Source: Meconema thalassinum (lineage: Eukaryota > Arthropoda > Insecta > Orthoptera > Tettigoniidae). From it: a stretch of DNA of 64,000 bases. The DNA is taken from contig OX336388.2 in NCBI GenBank assembly GCA_946902985.2, positions 286,852,526-286,916,525 of the forward strand, given 5' to 3'. The notes beneath the pieces are model-generated. The model was not told the origin of the DNA, ran no database searches, and worked only from the letters and a program-made list of their open reading frames with translations. Numbering within the stretch: position 1 is the first letter of the stretch; each line of letters opens with the position of its first letter. Both the position numbers and the translations under genes were made by a program. Positions 31,532 through 41,942 of the stretch are shown here, one piece after another.

Positions 31532-32996
31532 CACACATCAAAAAAAGTTTTGCATCACCTCGGTTCCCAGATCTCCGGCATATAGACGTTGACTGTGTAT
31601 ATTGTATCCAAGATACAGTCCCTTTGACTGTTCATAGATGTCACTAAAACTGCTCAAAGATGTAAACAACCATGCATGAGCAGGGCCTATTAGACGGAGG
31701 GGGTACGACAGCCGATCAGTTCCAGTCATTCCACCAGGACGAAGGTACGCTGCTCATGTTGTCTGTAGTTCTACCATGCCTAGAAGGTCAATACCGCAGT
31801 TCGATCGCGTCCGCATTGTTACTTTGTGTCAAGAAGGGCTCTCAACAAGGGAAGTTTCCAGGCGTCTCAGAGTGAACCAAAGCGATGTTGTTCGGACATG
31901 GAGGAGGTACAGAGATACAGGAACTGTCGATGACAGGCCTCGCTCAGGCCGCCCAAGGGCTACTACTGTAGTGGATGACCGCTACTTACGGATTGCCGCT
32001 CGGAGGAACCCTGACAGCAATGCCACCATGTTGAATAATGCATTTCGTTCAGCCACAGGACGTCGTGTTTCAACTCAAACTGTGCGCAATAGGCTGCATG
32101 ATGCGCAACTTCACTCCCGACGTCCATGGCGAGGTCCAGCTTTGCAACCCCGACACCATGCAGCGCGGTACAGATGGGCCCAACAACATGCTGAATGGAC
32201 CCCACGGAATTGGCATCACGTTCTCTTCACCGATGAGTGTCGCATATGCCTTCAACCAGACAATCGTCGGAGACGTGTTTGGAGGCACCCTGGTCAGGCT
32301 GAACGTCTTAGACACACTGTCCAGCGAGTGCAGCAAGGTGGTGGTTCCCTGATGTTTTGGGGTGGCATTATGTGGGGCCGACGTACGCCACTGGTGGTCA
32401 TGGAAGGCTCCGAAACGGCTTTACGATACCTGAATGACATCCTCCGACCCATAGTGCAACCATATCGGCAGAATATTGGAGAGGCATTTGTCTTCATGGA
32501 CGACAATTCTCGACCTCATCGTGCACATCTTGTGAATGCGTTCCTTCAAGATAACGACATCGCTCGACTACAGTGGCCAGCATGTTCGCCAGACATGAAC
32601 CCTATCGAACATGCCTGGGATATGTTGAAAAGGGCTGTTTATGGACGTCTTGACCCACCAACCACTCTGAGAGATTTACGCCGAATTGTCGTTGAGGAGT
32701 GGGACAATTTGGACCAACAGTGTCTTGATGAACTTGTGGATAGTATGCCACGACGAATACAGGCATGCATCAATGCAAGAGGACGTGCTACTGGGTATTA
32801 GAGGTAGTGGTGTGTACTGCAATCTGGACCACAAATGCTGAAAGTCTAGCTGTATGATGGTACAACATGCAATGTGTGGGTCTCATGAGCAATAAAACGA
32901 GCTGAAATGTTGTTTGTGTTGATCTCTATTCCCTTTGTATTTAAAGGTTCCGGAACTCTTGGAACCGAGGTGATGCAAAACATTTTTTGATGTGTG
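31532..32996 (+). mobile_element. Complete Tc1-like transposon
   Basis: The inverted repeats of about 35 bp begin CACACATCAAAAAAAGTTTT (left) and CACACATCAAAAAATGTTTT (right, complement). They differ at one position and share TGCATCACCTCGGTTCC. A TA flanks both sides (31530-31531 and 32997-32998). Removing the element restores the G1 sequence CCAGGTATATTTCG seen in another copy at 14.68 kb. With its uninterrupted transposase frame this is the youngest-looking autonomous element in the window. Confidence 0.95.
31776..32801 (+). CDS. Tc1-like DD34E transposase, intact
   Basis: The 341-residue frame matches the usual 340-residue length. Residues 1-55 form the first helix-turn-helix, with S-T-R-E-V-S-R-R-L. 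A G-R-P-R hook motif sits at 58-61 and a second helix-turn-helix extends to about 115. The catalytic triad is complete: D153 in F-T-D-E-C, D243 in F-M-D-D-N-S-R-P-H and E278 in S-P-D-M-N-P-I-E-H-A-W-D, with 34 residues between the last two. The G-G-G-S-L-M-F-W-G-G glycine box is present. The chosen ATG (context CTACCATGCCT) gives the family start M-P-R-R. The enzyme would cut and paste the element through its inverted repeats at TA. Activity is not shown. Confidence 0.96.
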   Translation: MPRRSIPQFDRVRIVTLCQEGLSTREVSRRLRVNQSDVVRTWRRYRDTGTVDDRPRSGRPRATTVVDDRYLRIAARRNPDSNATMLNNAFRSATGRRVSTQTVRNRLHDAQLHSRRPWRGPALQPRHHAARYRWAQQHAEWTPRNWHHVLFTDECRICLQPDNRRRRVWRHPGQAERLRHTVQRVQQGGGSLMFWGGIMWGRRTPLVVMEGSETALRYLNDILRPIVQPYRQNIGEAFVFMDDNSRPHRAHLVNAFLQDNDIARLQWPACSPDMNPIEHAWDMLKRAVYGRLDPPTTLRDLRRIVVEEWDNLDQQCLDELVDSMPRRIQACINARGRATGY

Positions 32997-33131
32997 TATA
33001 TTTCGAACTAATTAGACATTTCGATATTGCCAAATTAATTTCGTCATTTTTCTAGATAGGTTCATATACTGTAGAATAATCATTGGCATGGAAAGTGGGC
33101 TCTTTAGTTCGTCACGGAACTTCTTGTTATT

Positions 33132-35131
33132 AGCCTACTTTCGATTCTTGCAAAAAATGTGTGTATGTCTGTGTGTGTGTATGTGTGTGTGTGAGTCTGT
33201 GTGTGTGTGTGTGAGAGAGAGAGTGTGTGTACTCTGAATGTCTGTCCCCCCCTATCAATTCGAACACGGTGAAACCGAATTGAACGAAATTTGGTACAGA
33301 GGTAGAACAAGCAAAGGGCACCTCAGTGTCATGTTTTATATCGCCGCCATCTTTACCAAATATGAATGGCGGCCACTCAAACGTTCAAAACGTAAAATCA
33401 AATAGCGACTAACCAAATTATCCGATCTCTACCAAATTTGGTAATAACATACCTTCATATAGGACGCGTCTTGTGACCAAACTACAAGGTCATCCGTCGT
33501 ACCATTTCAGGATGGCGGCCGTGCGAATTATGCAAACTTTATAATCCATATCATGGGACCCACCAGTTCCGATTATCGAGCCGAGAATCGATTTAACTGT
33601 TCTAAAGGAAGAGGCACGTTCGAAATTAAAAGTTTATTTTTAATACTATAGTGCAGAAGTGATTTTAAAAAGCTGAGCCGTCTCGGTAAGAAGACAAGAT
33701 GGCAGCGGATATCTTGTGCCTGACTTATATTTCACTAATTTGAGTATTGCATGCAATATAGCGTACTGATACAAAATAAATAAACTTAGTATGAAATGCT
33801 TTATAGATAAATAATATACTCCACTGATGAAATCGTTAGGTCTAAATCATTATTTGCCAACAAGTTATATGTAAGTCATTTTATATAGCTCAATGTTCGT
33901 TGGCACAAATGGCTTCGTGGTAAAGCGTTAGTCTGTCATTCATATGCCTATGGTTCAAACCCCCTCAGAGTTTGGTTTTTTGCTTGAAATTTTACATATT
34001 TGTTGCTTTGTAATGACTCAGACATTTTAAAATTAAGCCTTATATTGTGCATATTACGGTGCAAAACATATATTTAATTAAAACATAATTCGCCAGCAGA
34101 TTTGCTCGAGACATCTAGCAGCCAAAAAGGTAACTGCACGCCGGCCTACTTATTAACGTCCAGATTTTATTGAAAAGTTTCTTCTTATGGCCGCTAGAAT
34201 GCACTCGCCCTGTTAGGATTATATTGTTCGATATTTCTCCTCTAGATTTCACGACTGGTCTACATCGGACTCCATTGATAGTATACCATTAGCATTCTAT
34301 GCGCATCGAATTTGAAGAATGACAGGATGATACTATGATACATTTTTACTGCTTATTGTAAAGGGTTTGTTACAGCCTATTGTGCGTTATTTGAAAATGT
34401 TATTTGAAGTAAAGAACAAAACAAACGATTTCACATAGTAACTGAATTCTAGCCCCTGGTAGTAGTTCAGGTTATTAATACTTTTATTTCAGGCAAATAG
34501 CAATCGAAAATATCCACATAGTTTGTATACACACGTCTCTGTAGGGACACGGAAAGATTTGTTAATTCAATTAGGGTTGTGAAAGCCATGCACAACCAGA
34601 CGTGTAAAGACATGCCTCAACTCAAAGTTGGATGTTGCCCACGGCAGGTCGATTATGTAATAATAACAATAATAATAATGTTATTTGTTTTACGACCCTT
34701 TTAACTACTGCTGCTTTTAGATACGCCGGGGTGCCGGAATTTTGGCCCGAAGGGGATCTTTAACGTGCCAGTAAATCTACTGACACGGCTCCCACGCATT
34801 TGTGCACCCTCAAATGCCAGCTGACTGCGCCAGGATACGAACCTGCAACCTAGAGCCCAGCAAGCGAGAACGTTACCGCAGAGCCACGCAGCCAGTCCGG
34901 TCGATTATGTCTCCAGATCCATAACATTCTTGAGATACTTCTTATCTATCTTTCTTCAATGATGGTAGTAGTTTTTTTTCTAGGTTGTGGCGTTTGGTAG
35001 AGGTAAATAGTTTCTAAGGTCTTCAACCAAGAAATGATTCTATTATACTCTTTGATAATAACAACGAGTTATAACTATACTCATACATTTAGGAGAAAGT
35101 AGGCTATATGTTCTTTACTGAACATCTTGTT
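33132..35131 (+). mobile_element. G2 element, copy c
   Basis: Starts three bases after the end of G1 copy d, with AGCCTACTTTCGATTCTTGC. It has a GT microsatellite (33160-33230), poly-C, GCCGCCATC and ATGGCGGCC motifs, and a tRNA-like block (33909-33966: GGCTTCGTGGTAAAGCG and GGTTCAAACCC). An S5 SINE is inserted at 34660-34898. It ends GAGAAAGTAGGCTATA, hairpin TGTTC-TTTACT-GAACA and CTTGTT. No reading frame of note. Confidence 0.78.
34660..34898 (-). mobile_element. SINE S5 copy 2
   Basis: The same tRNA-like head and body as at 6530-6749, here with an (AAT)n tail at its low-coordinate end. It is flanked by the perfect 12-bp duplication GGTCGATTATGT (34648-34659 and 34899-34910), which shows insertion into G2 copy c. 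Confidence 0.92.
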
Positions 35132-35458
35132 TTTATATCTGCTCAGTTATATATTGGGTCTACGCCAGTTTTGGTTATTCAATTTGTTAATTCTATTCTG
35201 CCAGGTTGGTTTTTCTTTTAGAATATAGATAAAATTTCACCTATTTTCATTTTCAATTTTCATTTCTTGTTCATCAATATTAATTATATTTTCGAGTGGT
35301 GGATCAGTTAATATGATTTCAATTTTTTTCAAAAGGAATTCCAAGACCTATCTATTGTGCAATATTTTGCAAAGATCGGATTTTATGCTCCGTTTTCTGA
35401 AGATTGTTGGCTAATAATTATGCAAGGTCACCTGCAAATTACAAACAGTTTAAGCTAA
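35132..35458. other. AT-rich spacer, no gene
   Basis: Lies between the G2 copy c terminus and a G1 3' fragment. No feature supported. Confidence 0.45.
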
Positions 35459-35583
35459 TTCTTTTGCCTAGATCTTATTTCGTCATTATTCTAGATAGCC
35501 TAGGTCCATATAGATTAATAATTGGCATGAATTTTAAATTTTAAGAAAAGTAGGCTCTTTAGTTCGTCACGGAACTTCTTGTT
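35459..35583 (+). mobile_element. G1 element, 3' terminal fragment (copy e)
   Basis: TTTCGTCATTATTCTAGATAG through AAAAGTAGGCT, hairpin AGTTC-GTCACG-GAACT and CTTGTT: the last 125 bp of G1 only. Confidence 0.75.
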
Positions 35584-35872
35584 TCATCAGTTATCCTAAA
35601 ATGTGTTGCAGTTGGGCTTTGTTTCAGAAATACAAAACAATATTCTACAAAAGAAATGCAAATATGTACATATTTACTTAAAAGTAAGTCTGAACAGACA
35701 CTGGCTGGTTGGCGGGAGGGCAGAATTGTAAACAACGCATGCGCGCATCTCCGCCAAAGACCATGGGTAAGCTATGCGTCTCACTGTCATCCACCTCGGA
35801 TTCAACGGAGGCTCGGACTACCGGGGCTCGGATTTCTCAATCTCCTTGTATTTATGATTGATAGTGTGGTCA
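35584..35872. other. No gene recognised
   Basis: GC-richer than its surroundings. The 75-codon frame at 35656-35883 has no recognisable domain and is probably fortuitous. Confidence 0.4.
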
Positions 35873-35880
35873 TTCGGGAC

Positions 35881-36689
35881 TAGGTTTTCCAGACGTACCG
35901 TTTTACCTGGAACAATTCAGTTTTTATAATTTCAAATATTCTTGTGGACTTCGTCGTTATGCTTGGGTCCAACGTTATGCGTTACGGAGACGGACACGGA
36001 AGTGACGTCATGCAATTCAGTTTTTTCTTGTTTTGTTCCGTTTTAATCTTTAACGGAACGCCAAATATTCCGTTTTTTTTGTTTATATGATAATATATTC
36101 AATTTCGCACCAATTTTCAAATCTCCCGCTTGAAATTGATTGTAATATCTAGCTTGTTTTCTGGTGATACAGGTGAAAGTTTGAAAGAGAAAATGATTTC
36201 TATGTCTGTGTCAGATAGATGGGTAGGCTACATGTTATAGATTTATTAGGGGAAACAAAATTAAGGAATATCTTAGTCCTTGTGAAGTTCATACTCAGCA
36301 TTTTCCCCTGCAATGATTTTACGGAGAGAGTTTTTTCTGTCATGAATATCAAATGGAGATATGATAGAAACAAACGCTCCATTAGTTTGATAAAACAAGA
36401 ATTGTTCACATATTACAATTATGACGAAAATTCTAGTGAATTTTATCAGAAGGTTCTTACAAATAAAGAATCCTTGCAAATGGTCGTTCAAAGGAAAAGC
36501 ATTTGTAAGTTGCTGGTGTCATAGGCCTATTTGATATGTCAGCAATATCTAGTTTTAATGTTGTGTATTTGATTATGTAATGCTTATTTTATACATATGT
36601 GTATACAACAATTAACAGCCTTGATTAAAGAAACACAATGTTTTGGGACGTGTGTTCGGTTTTTCCATTTTTGAATTTTGGCAACCCTA
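35881..36689 (+). mobile_element. Short hAT element with 8-bp target duplication
   Basis: The ends are TAGGTTTTCCAGA and the complement of TAGGGTTGCCAAAA (about 11 of 14 matching). They are flanked by the perfect duplication TTCGGGAC (35873-35880 and 36690-36697). Only the 3' end of a transposase is left, so it is an internal-deletion derivative of 809 bp, from a different family than the hAT at 6 kb. Confidence 0.85.
36219..36524 (+). pseudogene. hAT transposase dimerisation domain
   Basis: About 85 residues match the hAT C-terminal dimerisation region of ZBED/SCAND3-like proteins: I-L-S-I-F-P-C-N-D-F-T-E-R-V-F-S-V-M-N-I-K-W-R followed by D-R-N-K-R-S-I-S-L-I-K-Q-E-L and E-F-Y-Q-K-V-L. The frame is open to its natural stop, but the BED finger and catalytic core are missing. 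Confidence 0.85.
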
Positions 36690-36719
36690 TTCGGGACGGC
36701 GATGCCAATCACGTACATA

Positions 36720-38105
36720 CACTGAAGGAAATGAAATTGCAACACCTCGAAGGCATTGGTCGTTTGTGTTGATTTTCAAGATATGGAACGATGCCATGTA
36801 GGTATGTAAACGGTCAAAGTTTCAGACCCATTGGATTGTTGCCACAGGTCTCCCCACGTGATTGGTCGCGGAGGAATCAACTCCAGTATACGGACTCTGG
36901 TGTAGCATAGTTGACTTGCAGTCTATGCAGTGAAGTGTTCCCCGTCAAACATGCCTCGACAACAGAGAAGAGCACGCTATCAACAACTGTCGCCGTTTTG
37001 GAGGGTTCGGATAATTGGGCTGTGTGAGGCTGGATTATCGCTAAGGATTGTCGCTGGACGTGTTGGCCGACATGCATCTACGGTACAACGTGTATGGCAG
37101 CAGTGGTCAAATGAAGGTTTCCACACTCGTAGACCTGGCACAGGCCCAGCGCGACAGACAACTGTGAGAGAGCATCGCCGCTTCATTCTGATGGCCCGGA
37201 TGGAACCCCATGCAACAGCAGCGCAAATTCGAGCAGCTGTGGCACCCCACGTTACACAACAAACGGTTGGTAATCGCCTGCATGCAGCTGGCTTACGATC
37301 CTATGTCCCTGCAGAAGGCGTTCCATTGACCCCACAACAGCGACGACTAAGGCTGGCCTGGTGTTGAGAACGATCGACGTGGGTCGACGAATGGCATTGG
37401 GTCGTCTTTAGTGATGAATCGCGCTTCTGTCTTGCCCGCAGTGATCGCCGGAATCGTGTGCGCCGACGTACCGGGGAGAGGGGCCGCCCAGACCTTATTG
37501 TCGAGAGGCACACAGGGCCAACACCAAGCATTATGGTCTGGGGAGCTCTTGGCTTTTATGTGAAATCACAATTAGTGCTTGTTGAGGGCACTATGACTGC
37601 TCGACAGTACGTTGATAGGGTATACAATCCAGTGGTTGTCCCTATGATGGCGAACATTGCTAATGGGATGTTTCAGCAGGACAATGCCCGGATTCACACT
37701 GCACGCATCTCCAGAGAAGCTCTCCACGACATCACAACCTTAGAATGGCCCGCCAAATCCCCGGACCTCAGTCCTATTGAGCATTTGTGGGACATGATGG
37801 GTCGATAACTTGCCAACCGTCCTCAGCCACCCACAACTCTGGAACAACTGACCAGTGCAGTGCAGCAAGCATGGGCCACAATTCCTCAGGAAGCGATCCA
37901 GGGCCTTATTGACTCCATGCCTCGATGAATTCATCAATGTATTGCAGTTCGTGGTGGGCACATCCTGTATTGATTGTTGTCCAAACTTGCGGTCAGAGGG
38001 ACCTGAAAGTGTAATCATCGAATCACAACCGAACACTCGTCCTGTTCAACTGCAGCAATGAAGCACCAATCCTTCTGGGTTTTGCTATTTCCATTTTCGT
38101 CAGTG
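36720..38105 (+). mobile_element. Tc1-like transposon, inactivated
   Basis: The ends are CACTGAAGGAAATGAAATTG and the complement of CACTGACGAAAATGGAAATA, each flanked by TA (36718-36719 and 38106-38107). At 1386 bp it is near full length. Confidence 0.9.
36930..37968 (+). pseudogene. Tc1-like transposase with three in-frame stops
   Basis: A single frame of about 340 codons is recognisable from M-P-R-Q-Q-R-R-A-R to I-A-V-R-G-G-H. The triad is intact: F-S-D-E-S-R-F, F-Q-Q-D-N-A-R-I-H and S-P-D-L-S-P-I-E-H-L-W-D. Stops interrupt it at about 37366 (TGA), 37806 (TAA) and 37926 (TGA). Each falls where an arginine or glutamine codon is expected (CGA or CAA), so one C-to-T change would explain each. 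No frameshift is seen. It is a lightly decayed copy of a family distinct from the intact Tc1 at 31.5 kb. Confidence 0.92.
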
Positions 38106-38156
38106 TATGTTGGTTCTTCTTGCCAGGTGTGTCGGGTCTATTATGAGAAGTTTTTT

Positions 38157-38750
38157 TCAGTTTGAATTATTATTCTTAATATTATCATTAATCAGTCGTT
38201 TATGGACCATGTCTCCCACTTCTGGTGTTTTTGGTGGATTGTTTGGCGGCTGCTTTTGTGGTTGAACTTGAGCCTTACTATTAGACCAGTGATCTTTCAT
38301 TTTCTCGCTAACCTCTATCTTACGTTCCTCGGACCATTTCCTGGACGCGTTGTGGTGAACTTCTGTAATGGTTGTGAGGAAAGGTCTGGTAGCAACTCCT
38401 GTCATTTCTTGTGTCTTGCTGAATATTAAGGTCAGCAAGATCCTTCTCAATTTGTTTGATCCACAAGAACCCAGTGGCTTTACCCTTCTTGGCTGACTTG
38501 AAGATCTGTGGTGGACCATTCTGTACAGGTGGCCGTACAAAGCCAGGTGTCTTCTTCTGATGGCATTGGTGAGGGTCTCCTGGTGTTTCAAGAGTTCGCA
38601 ATTTGGTTTGTACCATCGTCTTCCATCAGGAAATATCCTTGGTCCCACTATTTTCGGCAATAATTTCATTTCCTGTACCTCGAGGGCTCTTAGGAGGCGG
38701 GGGGGGGGGGAGGTCTTCTGAGTTATATATATATAATTAATTGAGGCCAT
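38157..38750 (-). pseudogene. LINE-A C-terminal region, open frame of 197 codons
   Basis: On the minus strand there is A-L-E-V-Q-E-M-K-L-L-P-K-I-V-G-P-R, then R-x-W-Y-K-P-N-C-E-L, R-R-R-H-L-A-L-Y-G-H-L-Y-R-M and finally R-K-W-S-E-E-R-K-I-E-V-S-E-K-M-K-D-H-W. The order is that of the other LINE-A tails. It ends in an AAT/TAAT-rich tail read as N-N-N-S-N. A poly-G/C run (38699-38709) marks the 5' break. This is the least damaged LINE-A tail here. Confidence 0.78.
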
Positions 38751-38761
38751 ATAAGACCACG

Positions 38762-39500
38762 TTAAGTCTTGCTACACTTGGCAATTTGTTTCGCTTTCCT
38801 CTGAGCCCAGAATTCCCTCATTCTCTGTGAGTGGGCCATCTTCCATCTTGCGCTCCGCTGTTCTTGTCTTCTTTTCGTTCTTTTTTTTCTGCGGAAGAGG
38901 TCTCTATTGAAGGCGTCGTCAGGTTTTAAATGCAGCATTTTGAGTTCGTCTTGGGTATTCATAAACCACGGCATTGTGGTTTTGGGATTTGGATTCAAAG
39001 AAATGAAAAATCTGTTTAGTCAGCCTGTTTCCGTCCATTCATTTGAGATGAACGTAATACCGTGCCCGCCTTTTACGGATCGTTTCTGAAATTTTCTCTA
39101 TTTCACAGTAGACTTCTTTGTTGGATTTTTTGAATAGTGGATGCCATTCTTGTAATTTGATCCCATTATACCTCTGACGATTTTGCGCTCTTTTTTCTCC
39201 AGTTCTTCCAGGAGTCATTTATTAGCATTTAGGGACAGGGTTTCGGCTGCATACATAACTACTGGCTTCAGAACAGTTTCATAATGACGTAGTTTAGTAT
39301 TTTTGGACAGGCATTTTTTTGTTGTATATTGAGCGCGATGTTTGATAGGCTATTTCGAGTTTGCGTACTCGTTCCATGAGTGCTTCTTTGTCCAGTCCAC
39401 TTATCATGATGATCTCTCCCAAGTACTTACATTTTTCCACTCTGTTGATCTTTCCGTATTTTGTCTGCAGTTTTGGTGGGGCGTCTTTGATGTTAGTCAT
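38762..39500 (-). pseudogene. LINE-A reverse-transcriptase thumb to C-terminus
   Basis: Minus-strand frames show K-C-K-Y-L-G-E-I-I (39430), then Y-E-T-V-L-K-P-V-V-M-Y-A-A-E-T-L (39240-39290), L-E-E-L-E-K-K-E-R-K-I-V-R-G-I-M-G and lastly A-H-S-Q-R-M-R-E-F-W-A-Q-R-K (about 38790-38850). Several stops and shifts. It gives the longest view of the family in the window and links the F/W module to a genuine reverse transcriptase. Confidence 0.78.
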
Positions 39501-39554
39501 TACTTCTGTTTTCTTCGAATGATATCTGCATTATTTTATTGGTATTATTATTAT

Positions 39555-39883
39555 GAAAATGAAAATCCACAGCCTGCTTCGTCTCCGACCGGGTCAGGAA
39601 TGGAATGAATGAAGCCCCCATCTAGTGGCGAGGATATGAACTGTGCCGGCTGCCGAGGCCTGACGCACTCCTCTGTGGCAATGATTAAATGAATGACAGA
39701 TGAAATGAAATGATAGTGGAGAGTGTTGCTGGAATGAAATTGTGACAGGGAAAACCGGAATACCCAGAGAAAAACCTGTCTGCCTCCGTTTTGTCCAGCA
39801 CAGATCTCACATGGAGTGATCGGGATTTGAACCACGGGCCCAGCGGTGAGAGGCCGGCGTGCTGCCGCCTAAGCCACGGAGGC
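39555..39883 (-). mobile_element. SINE S6 copy 2
   Basis: Nearly identical to 27344-27680, with a head (GGCTTAGGCGGCAGCACG and GGTTCAAATCCCGATC) at the high-coordinate end. It is inserted in an ATT microsatellite, so the exact duplication cannot be read. Confidence 0.9.
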
Positions 39884-39935
39884 TTTATTATTATTATTAT
39901 TATTATGATTATTATTATTATTATTATTATTATTA
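39884..39935. repeat. (ATT)n microsatellite
   Basis: About 16 TTA/ATT triplets with one G interruption, continuing the shorter run left of the S6 copy (39543-39554). Confidence 0.9.
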
Positions 39936-40369
39936 GGTCTATACTGTAGTACCAGATACATTGTCACTGGCCACCACTGGTCACGTGACCGTCTCGCACG
40001 AGTGCAACACCATCTACAGCGCTTCCCGGTGACTAGTGTCCTCTATTCAACGGAAGACTAATATTCTGTCCGGTGAATGTAGCCTGCTTGTGATGTTGCG
40101 GCTTTGAGCGCTCAGGTATTCGGGCCACGATTACATGGAGGCGTCGTGACAAACACTCTGGCGGGATTCAGTAAACAATTAGCAGTGCCTGGCGGCGCGC
40201 CAGACCGTGTCACTGTCTACTGTAGGGTCCATCAGCGCCAAGTGCATGTCCTTATCGACCGCACAATCAACCTCGTGAAAGTAGCACTCGGCATTTCCCT
40301 CATCAACTACCCGTACAATGCCCCCTCCCCTGAAAAATTTGAACCAATAATAATGAAAGAGTCGCCACG
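39936..40369. other. CpG-richer stretch, no gene assigned
   Basis: An open frame of 96 codons (40104-40394) runs through here but ends inside the adjacent SINE, and I recognise no domain. The base composition is unlike the surrounding AT-rich DNA, so it may be part of an unrecognised element or a host exon. Confidence 0.3.
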
Positions 40370-40745
40370 GTGGTGTAGTGGCCAGCGTGCTTAGCTGCCA
40401 CCCCGGTGGTCCGAGGTTCGATTCCCAGCTCTTCCAGAAAATTTGAAAAGTGGTATGAGGTCTGGGACGGGGTCTACTCAGCCTCGGTTGGTCCAAATGA
40501 GAAGAGGGGGTTCGATTCCCACCTCAGCCATCCTCGAAGAGGTTTTCCGTGGTTTCCCACTTCGTCTCCTGGCAAATGCCGAGATGATACCTGCCGTAAG
40601 GCCACGGCCGCCTCCTTCCCTCTCCCTTGTCTATCCCTCCCAATCTTCCCTTCCCATCCCTCATGAGGCCCCTGTTCGCTTTGCAGATGAGGCCGCCTGA
40701 GCGAGGTGCTGGTCCCATCCTCCCCAGTTGTATCCCCCGATCAGG
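40370..40745 (+). mobile_element. SINE S3 copy 1
   Basis: The head GCCACGGTGGTGTAGTGGCC (A box) with GAGGTTCGATTCCCAGC (B box) is followed by GGTATGAGGTCTGGGACGGG, GGTTTTCCGTGGTTTCCC and GGCAAATGCCGAGATGATACC. Matches 49020-49163 plus 49552-49705, and partly 59265-59345. Confidence 0.85.
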
Positions 40746-41212
40746 TGTTTCAAGCTCCAGAACACTGCCCTGGCGGCGGTAATGGTGGGATCCCTCGCTG
40801 AGTCCGAGGGAAAAGTTAACCTGGAGGGTAAACCGACTAAAATAAATAAATAATGAAAGTGATAGTTGTTGTTGAATCATTTTTGCGACATCGTGTTCAT
40901 TTAGCGCCGTGTACTCATGTCGTGTTTGTGATAACCTCTGTTATAGTCAGGGCATTTTTTCAGGGGGAACTGAAAAATGTTTAAGAAAAAATATTGGTAC
41001 ATTTTTATCTAGTCCGGCGTCAACGCGCTGTTCACAACAGCTCGAGGAGATTTCGAGTAATCCTCGATTTAAATCGATCTATCGAATCAGATTCATTTGG
41101 TCGGCACTCAGCAGCATAATCGAAACAATAGGCCATATTATTTCCTGCTCGATAAAACTTTGTGTAATTGCTGCCTTATTGGAAGAAATTTACTTGTTTA
41201 GGTAAAAATAAG
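40746..41212. other. No gene recognised
   Basis: The first 90 bp may be the SINE 3' end (AAATAAATAAATAATG at about 40838-40855). The rest is unassigned. Confidence 0.4.
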
Positions 41213-41214
41213 TA

Positions 41215-41940
41215 CAGTAGAGTCTCGCAAACTCGGCACTCGGTAACCCGGCACTCCGGATTTCTCGGCCACCCTGACAGGAGAAAAAAATCATGATTTT
41301 TATTTGCTTTTGTGTTTCCGCACAGAGCGTTATTATGTTTTCTTTCGTCTTCTCCATCAATGGAATTATCGACAGTTAAATACGACGCGAAACAAGTTGA
41401 CCTACAGTACATAGTAAGAAGAGTAACGACGACCTGATAAATACAGGTACTGTACAGTACTGTTGGCAGTAAGAAGAGTAACAACGTCCTGATAAATACA
41501 GGTACTGTACAGTACTGTTGGCAGTAAGAAGTAAGCAAACGGTTCCCGCGCAGAGCGTTGTACTTATTTGATTGCGCATTCTCCGCAATTCTATTTCTTC
41601 GCCGTCTTCGTGACCAGGCTTCATGAAACAGGTTCCAAAGCGAAACCCAAAAGAACATTACTTACTTTTTGCATAAAAGTAAATGGGAATTTTCATTAAG
41701 TAAAAAAACTATTTGCCTACGGGAATTGTTTTGTACATATTCAAGTACTGTAATTGTAGTGGCTTAGTTATTTTAAAACTTGTGTTTCTGTTAAAACAAA
41801 TAAATATACCGCATTGCATTACTTTTAAACCAAAACAAGCCGCTTATTTCGTCTTTTTAACACATTTCCGATAACCCGGCATTTTCGTGAACTCGGCCAC
41901 CCTTCGGTCCACATTAGGCCGAGCTTGCGAGACTCTACTG
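41215..41940. mobile_element. pogo/Tigger-like MITE
   Basis: Inverted repeats of at least 22 bp start CAGTAGAGTCTCGCAAACTC (left) and CAGTAGAGTCTCGCAAGCTC (right, complement), flanked by TA on both sides (41213-41214 and 41941-41942). Subterminal AACCCGGCA motifs face each other. The 726-bp interior has no transposase but contains a tandem duplication of 55 bp. Confidence 0.9.
41413..41522 (+). repeat. Two 55-bp direct repeats inside the MITE
   Basis: AGTAAGAAGAGTAAC begins at 41413 and 41468, and both units contain the palindromic GGTACTGTACAGTACTG. A third partial unit begins at 41523. The two units differ at few positions. Confidence 0.9.
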
Positions 41941-41942
41941 TA

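Larger units (their letters stand above)
30275..33128 (+). mobile_element. G1 element, copy d, split by a Tc1 transposon
   Basis: It begins AGCCTACTTTTCACATTTTG, followed by a GTCT/GT microsatellite and poly-C (30374-30389), then repeated modules with GCCAACTGTTA. At 31530 a Tc1-like element interrupts ATACCAGG-TA-TATTTCGAAC. The copy resumes at 32999 and ends AAGTGGGCTCTTT, hairpin AGTTC-GTCACG-GAACT and CTTGTT. Without the Tc1 it is about 1.39 kb. Confidence 0.82.

Noticed and set aside
41176..41658. A 160-codon minus-strand frame
   Set aside because: It lies in the pogo-like MITE and includes its 55-bp direct repeats. It has no transposase motif.
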